Shown here piece after piece: positions 38,165 to 45,732 of a DNA stretch of 64,000 nt (position 1 is the stretch's first letter; each line of letters opens with the position of its first letter). The stretch comes from Fabrea salina. Its lineage: Eukaryota > Ciliophora > Heterotrichea > Heterotrichida > Fabreidae. The stretch is from the NCBI GenBank assembly GCA_022984795.1, contig JALIHJ010000037.1, positions 1 to 64,000 on the forward strand, read 5' to 3'. The position numbers and the translations under genes are program-made. The notes under the pieces were generated by a model. It was given only the letters and a program-made list of their open reading frames with translations. It made no database searches and was not told the DNA's origin.

Positions 38165-38471
38165 TAAAAATTATGCATCATGCAATTACTATATATATTA
38201 CTATGTATATTAGCGCTTTTGCAAGCGAATTAATAATCACTTTTATTAAATTATAAATGGGTGTTTAAAAGGCAAGGGCTACACAAATTACTTTTAAGCA
38301 CAGAATATAGCTTAATCCGAGCTAAGCTCTAAAAGGGAATTTAAAGAACTCAAAGCAATTTGCTAGTAAGGAGAGTACTAGCAGTAAAATGCTACTTGCA
38401 ATTGATCATTACTAACAGAAGCTACACGACTATAGTTCTTCTCAACTGATTAATAATACAGTTAATATAAA
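38165..38471. other. A/T-rich intergenic region between divergent genes
   Basis: This 307-bp region separates the divergent zinc-finger and PH-domain genes and is the longest gene-free stretch outside the telomere. It is A/T-rich with TATATATATTA-like sequence near 38190-38210, probably the shared promoter. It also holds an inverted repeat with 8-bp arms, TGCTAGTA at 38361-38368 and TACTAGCA at 38376-38383, separated by 7 bases. No coding frame or tRNA is seen. Confidence 0.5.
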
Positions 38472-39596
38472 ATGGACTTTAGTTTATTGATGAGTCAAAT
38501 ACTTGAAAACACACGGAAAATTCTTAGAAAGTACCAAAAAACACAGGGAGAACTCAAGTTATACAAAGTACTGGCTCAAGGAGAAACTTTCCAGAAGTAC
38601 ACCTACAAACACGGGAAAAAACAAACCAGGTACTTTTACATGAGTCCAGATTTGGAGCATTTGCAGTGGAAACTTCCAAACTCCCAAAGAAAGCTTAGAA
38701 GGTACCCTATAAGTGAAATTTCAAGAGTCACCTCTGGAAACCACTTTTTTTCTTCGCGCAACTCCAAAGCTAACATGAGGACTGACGATGAAAACTGTTG
38801 CTTTTCAATACACCTCAATTCACGCACAGTTGACCTTGTTGCAAGTTCAGAAGACCAAAGAGACCTTTGGGTAAAGGCACTCTGCATGGCTATAAAGCCT
38901 AAAAATGCCTTAAAAGACCTAAAAGACTCAGAAACCGAGATCCAGAAACTTAGTGAAGAAATCACATACAAGTACAATGAACTGGAACAACAAAACTCAC
39001 AGCTGAAACTCAAACTAAGTAAACTAGAACACTTAAACAAAGAAAAAAGCAGCATTGAAGTTACTTTGCAAGGAAAGGACCAAGGAAGTATGCACTCAGA
39101 TAACTCAACAACTAATAAAGACGAAGAAATCAACAACCTGCGCCAAAAAGTATCCGAGCTAGAAGAACAACTCAAAAACCAAAGCTTCCAAAAGTCCGAA
39201 AAACTAGTTCAGCTAGAAACAAACCTGAATGAAAAAACCAAAGAATACACCCAACTGTCTGCTGAGTACGAAGAGTTCAAAAAGCAAATAAAAGAAGCCT
39301 TTAGCAAGTCCCTTGTTCAAAAAGTCCAGCACTACAAAGAAGCCAAAGACGTGCTGAGTTCCTACGTTTCAATTATTAAGTCTAAGTTAGAAAACTTAGA
39401 AAAAGAACTCACTATTTGGCAGTCAGTTGTTTACTCCTACGCTCTGCCTGTTTACCAGAACCGGAACCCTTCAAAGATTCCTCAGTTCAAAGAAGTTTTG
39501 TCCTTTGCAATGGACTCTATGGAAAGGAAGTTAGAAGACCCACAAGTATCCTTTCTAAAGACCTTAACTGAGGCCACTAAAACTGTTAAAGCTTAA
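38472..39596 (+). CDS. PH-domain protein with long coiled coil
   Basis: The product has 374 residues. A PH domain occupies about residues 28-142: LAQGETFQKYTYKHGKKQTRYFYMSPD, the basic KLRRYPISEISRVTSG, and the last-helix SSEDQRDLWVKALCMAI with its Trp. The form resembles phospholipase C- and plant-type PH domains. From about 150 to 310 the protein is coiled coil with heptads (EITYKYNELEQQNSQLKLKL, KVSELEEQLKN). It probably binds phosphoinositide membranes and dimerises. The cargo is unknown. It is convergent with the DP gene (38-bp gap). Confidence 0.83.
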   Translation: MDFSLLMSQILENTRKILRKYQKTQGELKLYKVLAQGETFQKYTYKHGKKQTRYFYMSPDLEHLQWKLPNSQRKLRRYPISEISRVTSGNHFFSSRNSKANMRTDDENCCFSIHLNSRTVDLVASSEDQRDLWVKALCMAIKPKNALKDLKDSETEIQKLSEEITYKYNELEQQNSQLKLKLSKLEHLNKEKSSIEVTLQGKDQGSMHSDNSTTNKDEEINNLRQKVSELEEQLKNQSFQKSEKLVQLETNLNEKTKEYTQLSAEYEEFKKQIKEAFSKSLVQKVQHYKEAKDVLSSYVSIIKSKLENLEKELTIWQSVVYSYALPVYQNRNPSKIPQFKEVLSFAMDSMERKLEDPQVSFLKTLTEATKTVKA

Positions 39597-39634
39597 TTGT
39601 AGATCTGAATTAGTTTAATTATATATTAGGACAA

Positions 39635-40813
39635 TTAAAATTCAACAGGTGATGAGCAGTATCTGATTAATTCAGTAGAAGGAAGGTAGTGCCTTAGAAG
39701 AGGCATTCGGATCTTGTGCATGTTGAGAGCCAACAAAACGTCCATGTCCCCAAACATAGAAATGGGTTTCTTCACTTTGAGTTGTAAGTTGGAGCAGGTT
39801 TTGTTAACTTTGATTGACATGGAGTTCTTAGAACTGTCTTCTGTAGACACTGCAATGAACGGGAAGTGAACAGCTGGGGTCAGTTTACCCTGAGCGTTTC
39901 TGTTCATAAGGTGCTGGATGGCTAAGTACTTGTTGAGGACTTCTTTGAACTTTTCTCTTTTCTCGTCGACTTTTCTGCGTTTTTTTTCGAGTTCAGCTCT
40001 GATTTCTTCTATTTCAACGGCGTCCCACTCGTCTTTCCAAGTCACGCTTTTCCCGTCCCTTTCGAGGACTCCTGCTGCAATCAAAACGTTCATGGCGTCG
40101 TAAACCCGCCTTCGGACATTTTTTTCTTCCTTGATTCTTTCAGCGCCTTCAGTCACTATTAGTTCATCAATTAAGTTAACGGCTACTTCTTTAAAAGAAG
40201 TGGGCTGTCTTTTGCAAACTATATGTTTCACAAGCGTAGTTAGGTGCTTGAGTCCTCTGAAACAACGCGGAGTTCCGAAGTCGCTGTCCTCTGAAAAGGG
40301 AGTTGAGTTCAGCGAATTGGGAGTAAAGTACATAGTAGCCTGGGTACTAGGACTGGGTCTAACTTTGCGGGGTTTAGGAGTGGAAAACTCAGCTTTGGTT
40401 TGAGGTGTGAAAAGGTCCCACATCATGGAAAGGGAAGCCTCTTCAGCAGGTTCTAGTCCAAGGTCAGCGCCTGAGGTGATTTCTGAAATTCCTTGCTCGT
40501 AGAAGGTCCGCAGCATTTCTTGTTTAAGAGGGGCGTCGAGGTCGTTGGCTTTCCCTTGTGTGAAGTAAGAGTCCACACTAGCTTGCAAAGGAAGCCCGTA
40601 CTCCGAGCTGAACAGAGACAGTGCGTGTGAAGTTGAAGGGCCTGAAAAGAAGCTGTTGGTGTTTAGGCAGTAACCAAGTTGTAAATATATATGCATTAAA
40701 GTCGTGTCTTGGGTTAGAAGGTGCGAGTTACTTAGAAGTGTGTTTTCTGCAGACACGGACTGTTGTAGCTCTTGAATTAGCCGGTGAATGTGAAGAGGAA
40801 TTTTTTCGTCCAT
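39635..40813 (-). CDS. TFDP1: Transcription factor DP (E2F dimerisation partner)
   Basis: The 392-residue product has a DP-type winged-helix at about 145-215 with the family motif NVRRRVYDAMNVLIAAGVL, then a dimerisation coiled coil (EIRAELEKKRRKVDEKREKFKEVLNKYLAIQHLMNRN) and a DP C-terminal domain with HFPFIAVST. DP pairs with E2F to bind TTTSSCGC-type sites in S-phase genes. The N-terminal 130 residues are variable and include Ser/Thr-Pro sites that could be kinase targets. No E2F is visible in this window. Confidence 0.9.
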   Translation of the reverse strand: MDEKIPLHIHRLIQELQQSVSAENTLLSNSHLLTQDTTLMHIYLQLGYCLNTNSFFSGPSTSHALSLFSSEYGLPLQASVDSYFTQGKANDLDAPLKQEMLRTFYEQGISEITSGADLGLEPAEEASLSMMWDLFTPQTKAEFSTPKPRKVRPSPSTQATMYFTPNSLNSTPFSEDSDFGTPRCFRGLKHLTTLVKHIVCKRQPTSFKEVAVNLIDELIVTEGAERIKEEKNVRRRVYDAMNVLIAAGVLERDGKSVTWKDEWDAVEIEEIRAELEKKRRKVDEKREKFKEVLNKYLAIQHLMNRNAQGKLTPAVHFPFIAVSTEDSSKNSMSIKVNKTCSNLQLKVKKPISMFGDMDVLLALNMHKIRMPLLRHYLPSTELIRYCSSPVEF

Positions 40814-40944
40814 TTCCCGCCTAATGAAGTATAAATTTGACGCAAACTTTATTTAAAATTTTCGAAATTTAATGAAGAGTTCTTTGGCGAAATGGGTTTT
40901 CTATATTATGTAGGTGGCATTGCTTTGGGAATCCTTGGTTAAGA

Positions 40945-41367
40945 TTAATTTAAATACAACAGTTTGGGTTTACAGTTAAAACAGGCTACTCTGAGGAGCC
41001 ACTTCTTGAAATTTGCGGCAAATTTTGTTGCTTTAATATGAGTGATTTTTGTTAAGGGACCATTCTGGCAAGCATTAATTTTCTGAACATTTATTCTGAG
41101 TAAAATGATGGTTATATTTTTTACACTAGAGATGTAAGGGTTATTTAGGTGCAAGCAAAAGTCTTTACTTCCAAAGTCGAGTAAGGGGCTTCCCTGCTCA
41201 AATCCAACAGACAACCTACTGCTTATAGAAGTCAGAACTATCCTACACCAGAATTCAGATAGGCCACAAGTACTTAAGAACCTACCGAATAGGTGCGTCG
41301 CAAACCCTATTGTCCAGGATTCTCTGTTCAGGGAAATAAATGCTTCTGGTTCAAGTACCTTGTACAT
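40945..41367 (-). CDS. Hypothetical protein, 140 aa
   Basis: I do not recognise this protein. It has mixed hydrophobic and basic segments (WTIGFATHLFGRFLSTCG, FWCRIVLTSISSRL, NITIILLRINVQK) and seven cysteines spread without pattern. The start lies 3 bp after the ACTR10 stop, which is the usual gene spacing here, and that is the main support. Codon choice is more A/T-ending than in the neighbours. It could be a rapidly evolving or non-coding frame; 131 bp separate its end from the DP start. Confidence 0.45.
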   Translation of the reverse strand: MYKVLEPEAFISLNRESWTIGFATHLFGRFLSTCGLSEFWCRIVLTSISSRLSVGFEQGSPLLDFGSKDFCLHLNNPYISSVKNITIILLRINVQKINACQNGPLTKITHIKATKFAANFKKWLLRVACFNCKPKLLYLN

Positions 41368-41370
41368 TAA

Positions 41371-42489
41371 TTAAGTTATATGTTTTGCTTTTTCTTCGCT
41401 AAACAGCTCTTGAATGGAGGGTCTGTCGCAGTGGAGGTAAAAACTACCTAGTTTGTCACTAAGGCCTTTTTCAAGGTAACTTTCTCTGCTTACAGCAAAC
41501 CACTCTAGTCTAGGCAAGCACCCAAATACTGAGCCCCCTATCCAGTTCAGCAAGTTTCTGGGGTAAGGACTCTCTGCAACCCTCATAAAGTCTTTTAGTC
41601 CTTTCAGCTTACTGAAGTCTTCGTCGTCCAGTAAGTTTAGGAGCTCTTCTTCAAACCTTTCTTGGAAGCCTGGAATCATACTGCCTCCTCCGCAAAGTAT
41701 AATGTTGTTAATTAAGCCTTTGCGTGTGTCGATGTCGCATTTCAGCAAACTCTTCAGCACGCCTGCTGCTATGTTGTGTTGGTTTGAGTCGTAGTCTCCA
41801 AACATCACCTCTTCTGGAGTGAACCTTTGCCTCAAAGACACCTTTACCCTAGTTTCTGAGCCCTTAGGAACTACATAGTAGTCTCTGTCTTCCTTTCTTT
41901 CCTGGAGTTCTTTCCTCAGTTCCCCAAAGCTGACTTTGCCCATCTTCACCAGTATGTCTTCAACTGCTTGGTCGTTGTCTAGCTCTAACTTAGTTTTCAT
42001 GCACTCCAGCACTTTCTTAAGTCCGCAGTCCATGCTTTGGTAGCTGTTCACTATAGGAATTCCTTCGAAAATAGGCAGTACTCTAGCGTCAGTGAAGCCT
42101 GAGTCCACTACAAGTCCTGTGTAGCCTCCTGAGGTGTACACTGGCAAAGAGTTTTCCATAACTAAGTACACTATGGGCACTTGGAGGTCTTCAAACATTA
42201 CTTTTACAGCAGCTTCTAGGAGTTTTCTGGAGGCCATTAAGTTTTCACACAGCACAGTTGCTCCTTCTTTAGGACGACTTTGGACTTTGTGGAAGTATAT
42301 GATGTTAAGGAAGTCCCTTAAAACGTCATAAAACTCCGACTCGTTTAATTCTGGGTTGGAAAGCGCAGAAGGAGTTTTTACTACACTCCTGGGCAAAGCC
42401 TCCCCTGAGTAGCCGCATTTAGTGTAAGCAGTTCCTATTTCTACTACAACAGCCTCCTCGTCTAGACCCATTAACCTCAGTCCTTCCAT
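41371..42489 (-). CDS. ACTR10: ACTR10 (Arp10/Arp11), dynactin pointed-end subunit
   Basis: The product has 372 residues with an actin fold: VVVEIGTAYTKCGYSGEALPRSV (phosphate loop), the VVDSGFTDARVLPIFEGIPIVNSY second loop, IDTRKGLINNIILCGGGSMIPGF and NLLNWIGGSVFGCL near the end. The VLPIFEGIPI and IDTRK..L wording follows ACTR10 rather than actin or other Arps. ACTR10 caps the pointed end of the dynactin Arp1 filament, linking dynein to cargo. The ATG at 42489 (MEGLRL) is favoured; an in-frame ATG at 42534 would overlap the divergent gene. Confidence 0.85.
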   Translation of the reverse strand: MEGLRLMGLDEEAVVVEIGTAYTKCGYSGEALPRSVVKTPSALSNPELNESEFYDVLRDFLNIIYFHKVQSRPKEGATVLCENLMASRKLLEAAVKVMFEDLQVPIVYLVMENSLPVYTSGGYTGLVVDSGFTDARVLPIFEGIPIVNSYQSMDCGLKKVLECMKTKLELDNDQAVEDILVKMGKVSFGELRKELQERKEDRDYYVVPKGSETRVKVSLRQRFTPEEVMFGDYDSNQHNIAAGVLKSLLKCDIDTRKGLINNIILCGGGSMIPGFQERFEEELLNLLDDEDFSKLKGLKDFMRVAESPYPRNLLNWIGGSVFGCLPRLEWFAVSRESYLEKGLSDKLGSFYLHCDRPSIQELFSEEKAKHIT

Positions 42490-42523
42490 TTGACTACTTA
42501 TACTTGTTTTGGAACAATACAAG

Positions 42524-42919
42524 ATGAATCCCACTCAAAACTCGAACTTTCTGCAAAGAAGCGAGTGCAAAGCCTCTTTGCGAAGCACACAGTCCTCTTT
42601 ACAGAGTGCTTCTTTTTGTGTGAAGAAGTCACTTATAGACTCCCACACTTTTTACGAAGAAAAAGAATTAGGGTTCCGGCCTCTCTGCACCAGCTCAGAC
42701 AAAGAAATCAGCTCAGAGGAGGACCTGGACTTCTCGGACTCCGAAGTGACTTACGAAACCCAAGAAGCTGCTATTTCCAACTTCAGGAAAAAGTGCACAG
42801 AAATCAAAAACATAAGTCTGTTCAAGGGGCAAAGTTACTTAGTTGAGGAGATTGCAAGGAGCTCACAGAGCTGGAATAATGTAAAGATGAGTAAACTTGT
42901 ATATAAACTTAACCAGTAG
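42524..42919 (+). CDS. Hypothetical acidic protein, 131 aa
   Basis: I do not recognise a family. The protein is Ser-rich at the N-terminus, acidic in the middle (SSDKEISSEEDLDFSDSE) and has a short helical end. No membrane segment is present. The ATG at 42524 follows the divergent ACTR10 start by 34 bp. The SEEDLDFSDSE stretch contains several casein-kinase-2-type sites. It ends 11 bp before the VPS4-like gene. Confidence 0.6.
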   Translation: MNPTQNSNFLQRSECKASLRSTQSSLQSASFCVKKSLIDSHTFYEEKELGFRPLCTSSDKEISSEEDLDFSDSEVTYETQEAAISNFRKKCTEIKNISLFKGQSYLVEEIARSSQSWNNVKMSKLVYKLNQ

Positions 42920-42930
42920 TGTTCAAATAA

Positions 42931-43896
42931 ATGTCTTCAGATACTATTAGGAAAAAAGCTTTGGAACTCTCTCGGAAAGCTGTTGAAGAAGACCTAAAAG
43001 GCAACTACGAAAGTTCCTTTTCTTTGTACAAACAAGCTATTAAACAGATTTTTTTAATGCAAAAATGTAAACCATAGTTAGACGAACCCAACCCTAGCAT
43101 ACGCGCTTCTTTTTCCCAAAAGTTAGTTCAGTACATAGAGCGCGCTGAGCAACTCAAAGACTTTTTGTCCAAAAGAATACAAAACTTAAGCACAGAAGCT
43201 TTGAAGTTCTTTGAGTGGAACAACGTCATAGGCTTGGAAATTCAAAAAGAACTCCTCCAAGAACTCGTACAGACCAAAGAACCCACTGGAGTTCTGCTCT
43301 ACGGAGCTCCAGGAACTGGTAAAACTCTTCTGGCCCAAGCCCTTGAGTCACCTTCTGTAGTTCACTTTGAAAACTTAGACTGCGAAAAAGTCCACAAAGC
43401 CATTGAGTCCGGGTTAGTTGTTTTGGGGTCAAGCAGTGAGCCCTGGACGCTTCCTGACTCAGTGCTTAAATTGTTAAAAAAAAGAATCTACATTCCTCTT
43501 CCCGGTCCTGTTCAAAGAAAGTCACTTATTAAACTCTGCATTCAAAAGTACTTATATCTCACTGAAGAACAACTCCAAGAACTAGCAGAGCTTTCTGAAA
43601 CCTTTTCCCCCAAAGAAATACTTGCCGTTGTAGAGTACTCTACCAAAGAACCTGTGAGGAAGTGCCACAAAGCCACTCATTTCAGACCAGTTGAAGATGG
43701 GGGGTACGAGCCTTGCTCGCCTAGTTCTTCAGACGCCTTGCAAATGAGTTTAGGAGACCTTCCCGAAGGAACCTTGAACCCCCCTAAACTTACTTACAGA
43801 GGCTTCCTAAATAGCTTTGTTTCGTTCAAACCAGCTGACAAAAACCTAAATATGCATTATAAGTTCACAGAGGAATCGGAACGTTTTGGTTATTAA
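42931..43896 (+). CDS. VPS4-like protein with MIT domain and shortened AAA core (one 15-nt intron)
   Basis: Splicing a 15-nt intron at 43067-43081 gives 316 residues. An MIT domain (1-75) contains ALELSRKAVEEDLKGNYESSF and YKQAIKQIF, and after the splice YIERAEQLKDFL. The AAA part starts with VIGLEIQKELLQE and a good Walker A, GAPGTGKT, near residue 122. Then about 70-80 residues found in VPS4 are absent: pore loops, Walker B and the following helix. The frame resumes with LGSSSEPWTLPDSVLKLLKKRIYIPLPGP, where VPS4 has GATNIPW and the arginine-finger RRRF, and ends with the VPS4-type C-terminus (RKCHKATHF, YEPCSPSS, FTEESERFGY). ESCRT-III binding is likely; ATP hydrolysis is not. The open frame runs through the shortened part, so it is not a missed intron. 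Confidence 0.88.
43067..43081 (+). other. 15-nt spliceosomal intron in the VPS4-like gene
   Basis: GTAAACCATAGTTAG lies in phase 1 and contains an in-frame TAG if retained. Removal restores the MIT domain. It has GTA at the start, A at position 10 and TTAG at the end. Confidence 0.92.
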
Positions 43897-43915
43897 TATA
43901 GTAATTATCAGTAAT

Positions 43916-44833
43916 ATGTCTAGAGTGGAGAGTCAAAAAGGTTACGGTGAAGAGGAGTACTGCCAAGTGGTTGATGAAATGAACCAAGAGTACCTGGCTA
44001 TTTTGGCCAGCTCTCAGTTTCCGCTTAAACACGAAAAACAAACTATACACCTAGGACTGCTAAAAGGTCAGGTTGCAAACCGCATACTTAGTGTGGGTGA
44101 TTCGGGTCGGGCCTTAAGAATTGCAAGGCTTTTGGACGAGCCACAGCAAAACCTTGTAGTTAAAACTGACAAAGACTTTACAACCTACACAGGGACTTTC
44201 AGAGGAATTCCTGTTTCAATCATAGCAACAGGAATGGGTGTATGCAGAATGGACCTAGTTGTGAAAGAAGCTACGTACTTCACCGAAGGAGAAACAGCTA
44301 TTGTGCGTTTGGGCACAAGTGGGATTCTCAGGGACGAAATAGCACCAGGCTCAGTGATCATTTCTAAGTCGTCCCGCATGATACAGCAGAACTACGACTA
44401 CGAACTTTCTAGTTCAGAAAAGCCTTACTTCATATCCAGGCCCAAACACTCTGACCTTGAAATGTACGAAGCACTTAAGAATAGACTACATGCTGTTTTG
44501 GGACCTGAGAGCGTTGCAGAAGGAGTTAACATCACTGGAGACTCTTTTTACAACTCTCAAGGAAGAATTGACCAGAGGTTTGAAGACCACAATGAAGACC
44601 TTTTAACCCAACTCAAACAAGAAGAACCAGACGCTGCTAGTCTTGAAATGGAAACTTTCAAGTTGCTTGATTTGGCTTCCCGAAGCAAAGGCAAGATTAA
44701 AGCCTGTGCTTGTGTGATAGGCTGCATCAATAGGTTCACTGAAAAGATCACCACTGACTCAGTGATCAAAGATATGGAATATACTGCTGGAATAGCAGTT
44801 CTTCAGGCCTTGGCCCAAGTAAACTTAGCTTAA
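43916..44833 (+). CDS. Uridine phosphorylase-like nucleoside phosphorylase
   Basis: The 305-residue product belongs to the PNP/UDP phosphorylase family I. Visible parts are the phosphate-binding GDSGRALRIARLL, TGTFRGIPVSIIATGMG, the IVRLGTSGILRDEIAPGSVII loop and the substrate glutamate-methionine pair in SLEMETFKLLDLA. Uridine phosphorylase splits uridine with phosphate to uracil and ribose-1-phosphate in pyrimidine salvage. The family also includes adenosine and inosine phosphorylases; the LEMET wording fits uridine phosphorylase best. The N-terminal 45 residues are extra. Start at 43916 is chosen; the frame opens further upstream only through GTG. Confidence 0.85.
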   Translation: MSRVESQKGYGEEEYCQVVDEMNQEYLAILASSQFPLKHEKQTIHLGLLKGQVANRILSVGDSGRALRIARLLDEPQQNLVVKTDKDFTTYTGTFRGIPVSIIATGMGVCRMDLVVKEATYFTEGETAIVRLGTSGILRDEIAPGSVIISKSSRMIQQNYDYELSSSEKPYFISRPKHSDLEMYEALKNRLHAVLGPESVAEGVNITGDSFYNSQGRIDQRFEDHNEDLLTQLKQEEPDAASLEMETFKLLDLASRSKGKIKACACVIGCINRFTEKITTDSVIKDMEYTAGIAVLQALAQVNLA

Positions 44834-44879
44834 ACTGCTTTAAGTAGCGAGAGACTCATAATGAGTGCTCACTAAAAAA

Positions 44880-44892
44880 TTCTGGAACTTTC
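44880..44892. promoter_or_regulatory. Heat-shock element upstream of HSF
   Basis: TTCTGGAACTTTC is a perfect three-unit heat-shock element (TTC nn GAA nn TTC). It lies 174 bp before the HSF start codon in an otherwise gene-free stretch (44834-45066). Confidence 0.7.
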
Positions 44893-44973
44893 TAGTAAAG
44901 ATATTCTTTGAAATCAAAAACTTCATAATGAATTCAGTCCAGAGTTTTTGAATTTCTAGACGATTGCAGACGA

Positions 44974-44986
44974 GAATATTCTCGAA
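44974..44986. promoter_or_regulatory. Second heat-shock element upstream of HSF
   Basis: GAATATTCTCGAA is a perfect three-unit element in the other phase (GAA nn TTC nn GAA), 80 bp before the HSF start. Two perfect elements in about 230 bp of intergenic DNA would be unlikely by chance and suggest that HSF regulates its own gene. Confidence 0.75.
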
Positions 44987-45066
44987 TAAATAAGTTATAT
45001 CTTGTAATACTAAACTCTTAGCTAGCTTAAGTAGTATTAGCCATTACTAGGCTATAATTTTGTCAA

Positions 45067-45720
45067 ATGAAACGCGAAAAGAAACCATGTCAAAAAGTAA
45101 ACACTTTCCTTACCAAAACATTCGATATGGTCTCATCCGAAGAATGGGCCCACGTAGTTACCTGGACTCAAAACGGCACTGCCTTCCAGATACAAGATGT
45201 CACTGAATTCACGAACACAGTGCTTCCCAAGTTTTTCAAGCACAAGAACTTTGCTAGTTTCGTGAGGCAGCTCAATATGTACGGTTTCCATAAAATTCGG
45301 GACTCTGGAGAGACCCACATTTTCAGCCACCCTTGTTTTGTTCGCAATCAAAAAACAAAACTCCGCGACATACAGCGAAAGTCAGTTGAGGTCCAGCCTT
45401 TGCTCGACAGCAACTGTGTACAGAACCAAGACATGCTTTGCGAGGCCCTCAGAGACCTCAGAAAATCCCAAAAAAAACTTAAAGACGAACTTGACCAACT
45501 CAAGCACCAAAACCAAGAAGTAATCAACATGAACCAGTCCTTACTCCAAGAAATCTACTACAGCCGGGACCGGGAACTCAAGTTGGAGCAGACTTTTTCA
45601 ATGTTTTTCCCTCAAATGGGAAACGACCCTTACCATATGCAAGCTTACATGAACGGAGTACCCCAAAACTCTGAGACTAATGGACGGCCTTCTTTGGACA
45701 CCCAAAACAGTAGTGCTTAG
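45067..45720 (+). CDS. HSF: Heat-shock transcription factor (HSF)
   Basis: The 217-residue product starts with an HSF DNA-binding domain (about residues 8-105): VNTFLTKTFDMV, VVTWTQNGTAFQI, LPKFFKHKNFASFVRQLNMYGFHKI and HIFSHPCFVR, with the recognition helix sequence FVRQLNMYGF intact. A coiled coil (about 115-165, LRDLRKSQKKLKDELDQLKHQNQEVINM) provides trimerisation. The short C-terminus (52 residues) has few acidic or hydrophobic activation features, so the protein is much shorter than animal HSF1 and closer to the compact protist forms. It binds nGAAn arrays; two such sites lie just upstream. CFAP52 follows after 12 bp. Confidence 0.95.
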   Translation: MKREKKPCQKVNTFLTKTFDMVSSEEWAHVVTWTQNGTAFQIQDVTEFTNTVLPKFFKHKNFASFVRQLNMYGFHKIRDSGETHIFSHPCFVRNQKTKLRDIQRKSVEVQPLLDSNCVQNQDMLCEALRDLRKSQKKLKDELDQLKHQNQEVINMNQSLLQEIYYSRDRELKLEQTFSMFFPQMGNDPYHMQAYMNGVPQNSETNGRPSLDTQNSSA

Positions 45721-45732
45721 TGTTTAAATAAA

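Noticed and set aside
40892-40942. A 16-codon frame beginning MGFLYYVGG upstream of the DP gene
   Set aside because: It is too short and no 15- or 16-nt intron extends it.
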